The translations under genes were made by a program, and so were the position numbers. This document shows, one piece after another, positions 62,555 to 64,000 of a stretch of DNA of 64,000 nucleotides. The notes under the pieces were generated by a model, which was given only the letters and a program-made list of their open reading frames with translations, searched no databases and was not told the DNA's origin. Within the stretch, counting starts at the first letter, position 1. Each line of letters begins with the position of its first letter. The DNA is from Micrococcaceae bacterium Sec5.1 (GTDB lineage: Bacteria; Actinomycetota; Actinomycetes; Actinomycetales; Micrococcaceae). The DNA is taken from NCBI GenBank assembly GCA_039636795.1, contig CP143430.1, positions 1,364,001 to 1,428,000 on the forward strand. Reading direction: 5' to 3'.

Positions 62555-64000
62555 CCCGCGCGGAAACAACTGGCCCGGGGCGGCGAACGTCCTGGGTGCG
62601 GAGCCGTCTGCCTACCTGCGCCAACACGCAGCCAACCCGGTCTTCTGGCGTCCTTTCGGCGACGAAGCGTTTGCCCTTGCCACAGCCCGGGATGTCCCCG
62701 TGTTTCTCTCCATCGGCTATGCGGCATGTCATTGGTGCCATGTCATGGCCCATGAATCCTTTGAGGACCAGGAAACTGCGGATTACCTGAATGCCCACTT
62801 TGTGCCAGTCAAAGTGGACCGGGAAGAACGGCCGGACGTCGATTCTGTCTACATGACGGCGACGCAGGCCATCAGCGGTGAAGGCGGCTGGCCAATGTCC
62901 GTTTTCCTGACTCCGGAGGGCCTCGCCTTCCATGCGGGCACATATTTCCCGCCCGTTCCCTTGCCCGGCCGGCCGTCCTTCCGAAACGTGCTTGAAGCGG
63001 TCCACGAGGCGTGGGTTGAACGCCGCGAGGCTGTGGAGCAAAACGCCAGGGGACTGGCCGCGAACATAGCAAACGCCCAGCTGTCATCTGCCGTTCGGCT
63101 TGACGGCCCGCCCGAGGTACTTGATGCACAGCTGCTTTCGGATGCAGTAACGGTTTTGGCCCGGTCAGAAGACCCCGACGCCGGTGGGTTCGGCAGCGCC
63201 CCAAAGTTCCCGCCGTCGGCGGTGCTTGAGTTCCTCATCCGTCACGCAGCGGCACGGTCGGAGACATCGGAGGCCGCGCGTGACATGGCCGCACGCGCCC
63301 TGGCCGGAATGGCACGTTCGGCATTATGCGACCAAATCGACGGCGGTTTTGCCCGGTATTCGGTCACGGCGGATTGGTCCGTGCCACACTTCGAGAAAAT
63401 GCTTTACGACAATGCCCAACTCCTGCGCGTCTACGCGCACTGGTCGCGTCTTGGAGGCCATGATGTGTTCCCGGCCGAGGAGGCGGCGGGGGTTGCGTCC
63501 AGGTGCGGGGATTGGATGCTGGCCTCGCTGGGGCTGCCCGCGGGTGGACTGGCTTCATCACTGGACGCGGATACCGTGGTGGACGGGGTGCACCATGAAG
63601 GTGCAGCGTACCTCTGGACGCCGGCATCCTTGCTGGAAGTCCTCGGCCCTGGTGACGCCGAGGAGGTTGCGCGCATGATGAATATTGGTGCGCAGGGGAC
63701 CGTCTCGGAATTGGGTTCGCCTCTGCATCCGGGCCGGCCTCTGTCGGCTTCCGAAACCGCGCTTTGGCGCCGCGTCAGGCCATCACTCCTGGCCTCGCGC
63801 GATCTCCGGAACCAGCCTGCCAGGGACGAGAAAGTTGTGGCGGGTTGGAACGGGCTCGCGATCGCCGGGCTTGCCGAGGCCGGAGCGGTGCTGGACCGCC
63901 CGGACCTCGTCGCTGCAGCTGAGAACGTTGCCGAGTATCTCGAGAAGGTGCATTGGAGCGCCGAACACGGGCTGCTGGTCCGGGTCTCGCACGATTCCAG
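62532..64000 (+). CDS. DUF255/YyaL-type thioredoxin-domain protein, cut by window end
   Basis: Starts at ATG 62532, inside the end of the previous gene; about 489 codons lie in the window and the 3' end is missing. The thioredoxin-like N-terminal domain has CHWC (Cys66, Cys69) within [17 protein letters not shown], the mark of this family. [17 protein letters not shown] and [13 protein letters not shown] follow. The (alpha/alpha)6-barrel part begins near residue 200 with [11 protein letters not shown] and [16 protein letters not shown]. The family is called spermatogenesis-associated 20-like; its enzymatic role is unknown. Usual length is 600-700 residues. Confidence 0.92.
   Translation, partial: MPLPEAASPRGNNWPGAANVLGAEPSAYLRQHAANPVFWRPFGDEAFALATARDVPVFLSIGYAACHWCHVMAHESFEDQETADYLNAHFVPVKVDREERPDVDSVYMTATQAISGEGGWPMSVFLTPEGLAFHAGTYFPPVPLPGRPSFRNVLEAVHEAWVERREAVEQNARGLAANIANAQLSSAVRLDGPPEVLDAQLLSDAVTVLARSEDPDAGGFGSAPKFPPSAVLEFLIRHAAARSETSEAARDMAARALAGMARSALCDQIDGGFARYSVTADWSVPHFEKMLYDNAQLLRVYAHWSRLGGHDVFPAEEAAGVASRCGDWMLASLGLPAGGLASSLDADTVVDGVHHEGAAYLWTPASLLEVLGPGDAEEVARMMNIGAQGTVSELGSPLHPGRPLSASETALWRRVRPSLLASRDLRNQPARDEKVVAGWNGLAIAGLAEAGAVLDRPDLVAAAENVAEYLEKVHWSAEHGLLVRVSHDS

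Overview
The window is high-GC actinobacterial chromosome, most likely Arthrobacter/Paenarthrobacter or a close Micrococcales relative. Pointers are mycothiol chemistry (mca), a four-gene sdhCDAB operon, the order mazG-eno-divIC-DUF501-ppx, frequent GTG/TTG starts, many ATGA overlaps and a tRNA without encoded CCA. Genus is inferred from gene content only. Nearly all of it is ordinary core chromosome. The accessory DNA is a short island at 41.6-44.8 kb and the glycosidase/sugar-binding pair at 9.6-13.4 kb.

Layout. 0-5.3 kb: NarL-type sensor kinase and regulator, a SHOCT protein, and a three-gene drug-type ABC exporter. 5.3-9.6 kb: membrane protein, exonuclease III, trpS, 2H phosphoesterase, YihY protein. 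9.6-13.4 kb: a six-hairpin-type glycosidase divergent from an orphan sugar-binding lipoprotein, bracketed by two copies of a palindromic repeat. 13.4-20.6 kb: hydrolase, sdhCDAB, manC, M20 amidohydrolase. 20.6-22.6 kb: ohrR-ohr-oxidoreductase with a perfect OhrR-type operator. 22.8-33.5 kb: BMP-type nucleoside importer with cdd, deoA, two DedA proteins, add and mazG. 33.6-41.5 kb: eno, divIC, DUF501, ppx, mycosin-like protease, ndh, and an ACT-GNAT fusion.

41.5-44.8 kb: a tRNA with UAA anticodon is the attachment site of a roughly 3.2-kb integrated element bounded by 45-bp identical direct repeats. Pairs of 11-bp repeats lie just inside each end. The element has no integrase. It carries phage-type small genes (DUF6221), decayed genes, a membrane protein, and a 300-residue protein with a nucleoside deoxyribosyltransferase/TIR-like N-terminal domain that is a candidate anti-phage effector. 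This is the best candidate for an undescribed system here.

45.0-50.7 kb: a branched-chain amino-acid type ABC importer. The binding protein and the convergent livHMGF operon each have a CRP-like site upstream, and LivH carries an extra secreted-type N-terminal domain. 51-64 kb: Bax-inhibitor-1 protein, thiolase, galTK with a divergent aldose epimerase, AI-2E family protein, ilvA, rhomboid protease, greA, DUF4307, mca, and a DUF255/thioredoxin-domain protein cut by the window end. A 66-bp palindromic element occurs twice (20.56 and 59.93 kb) with conserved ends and centre.
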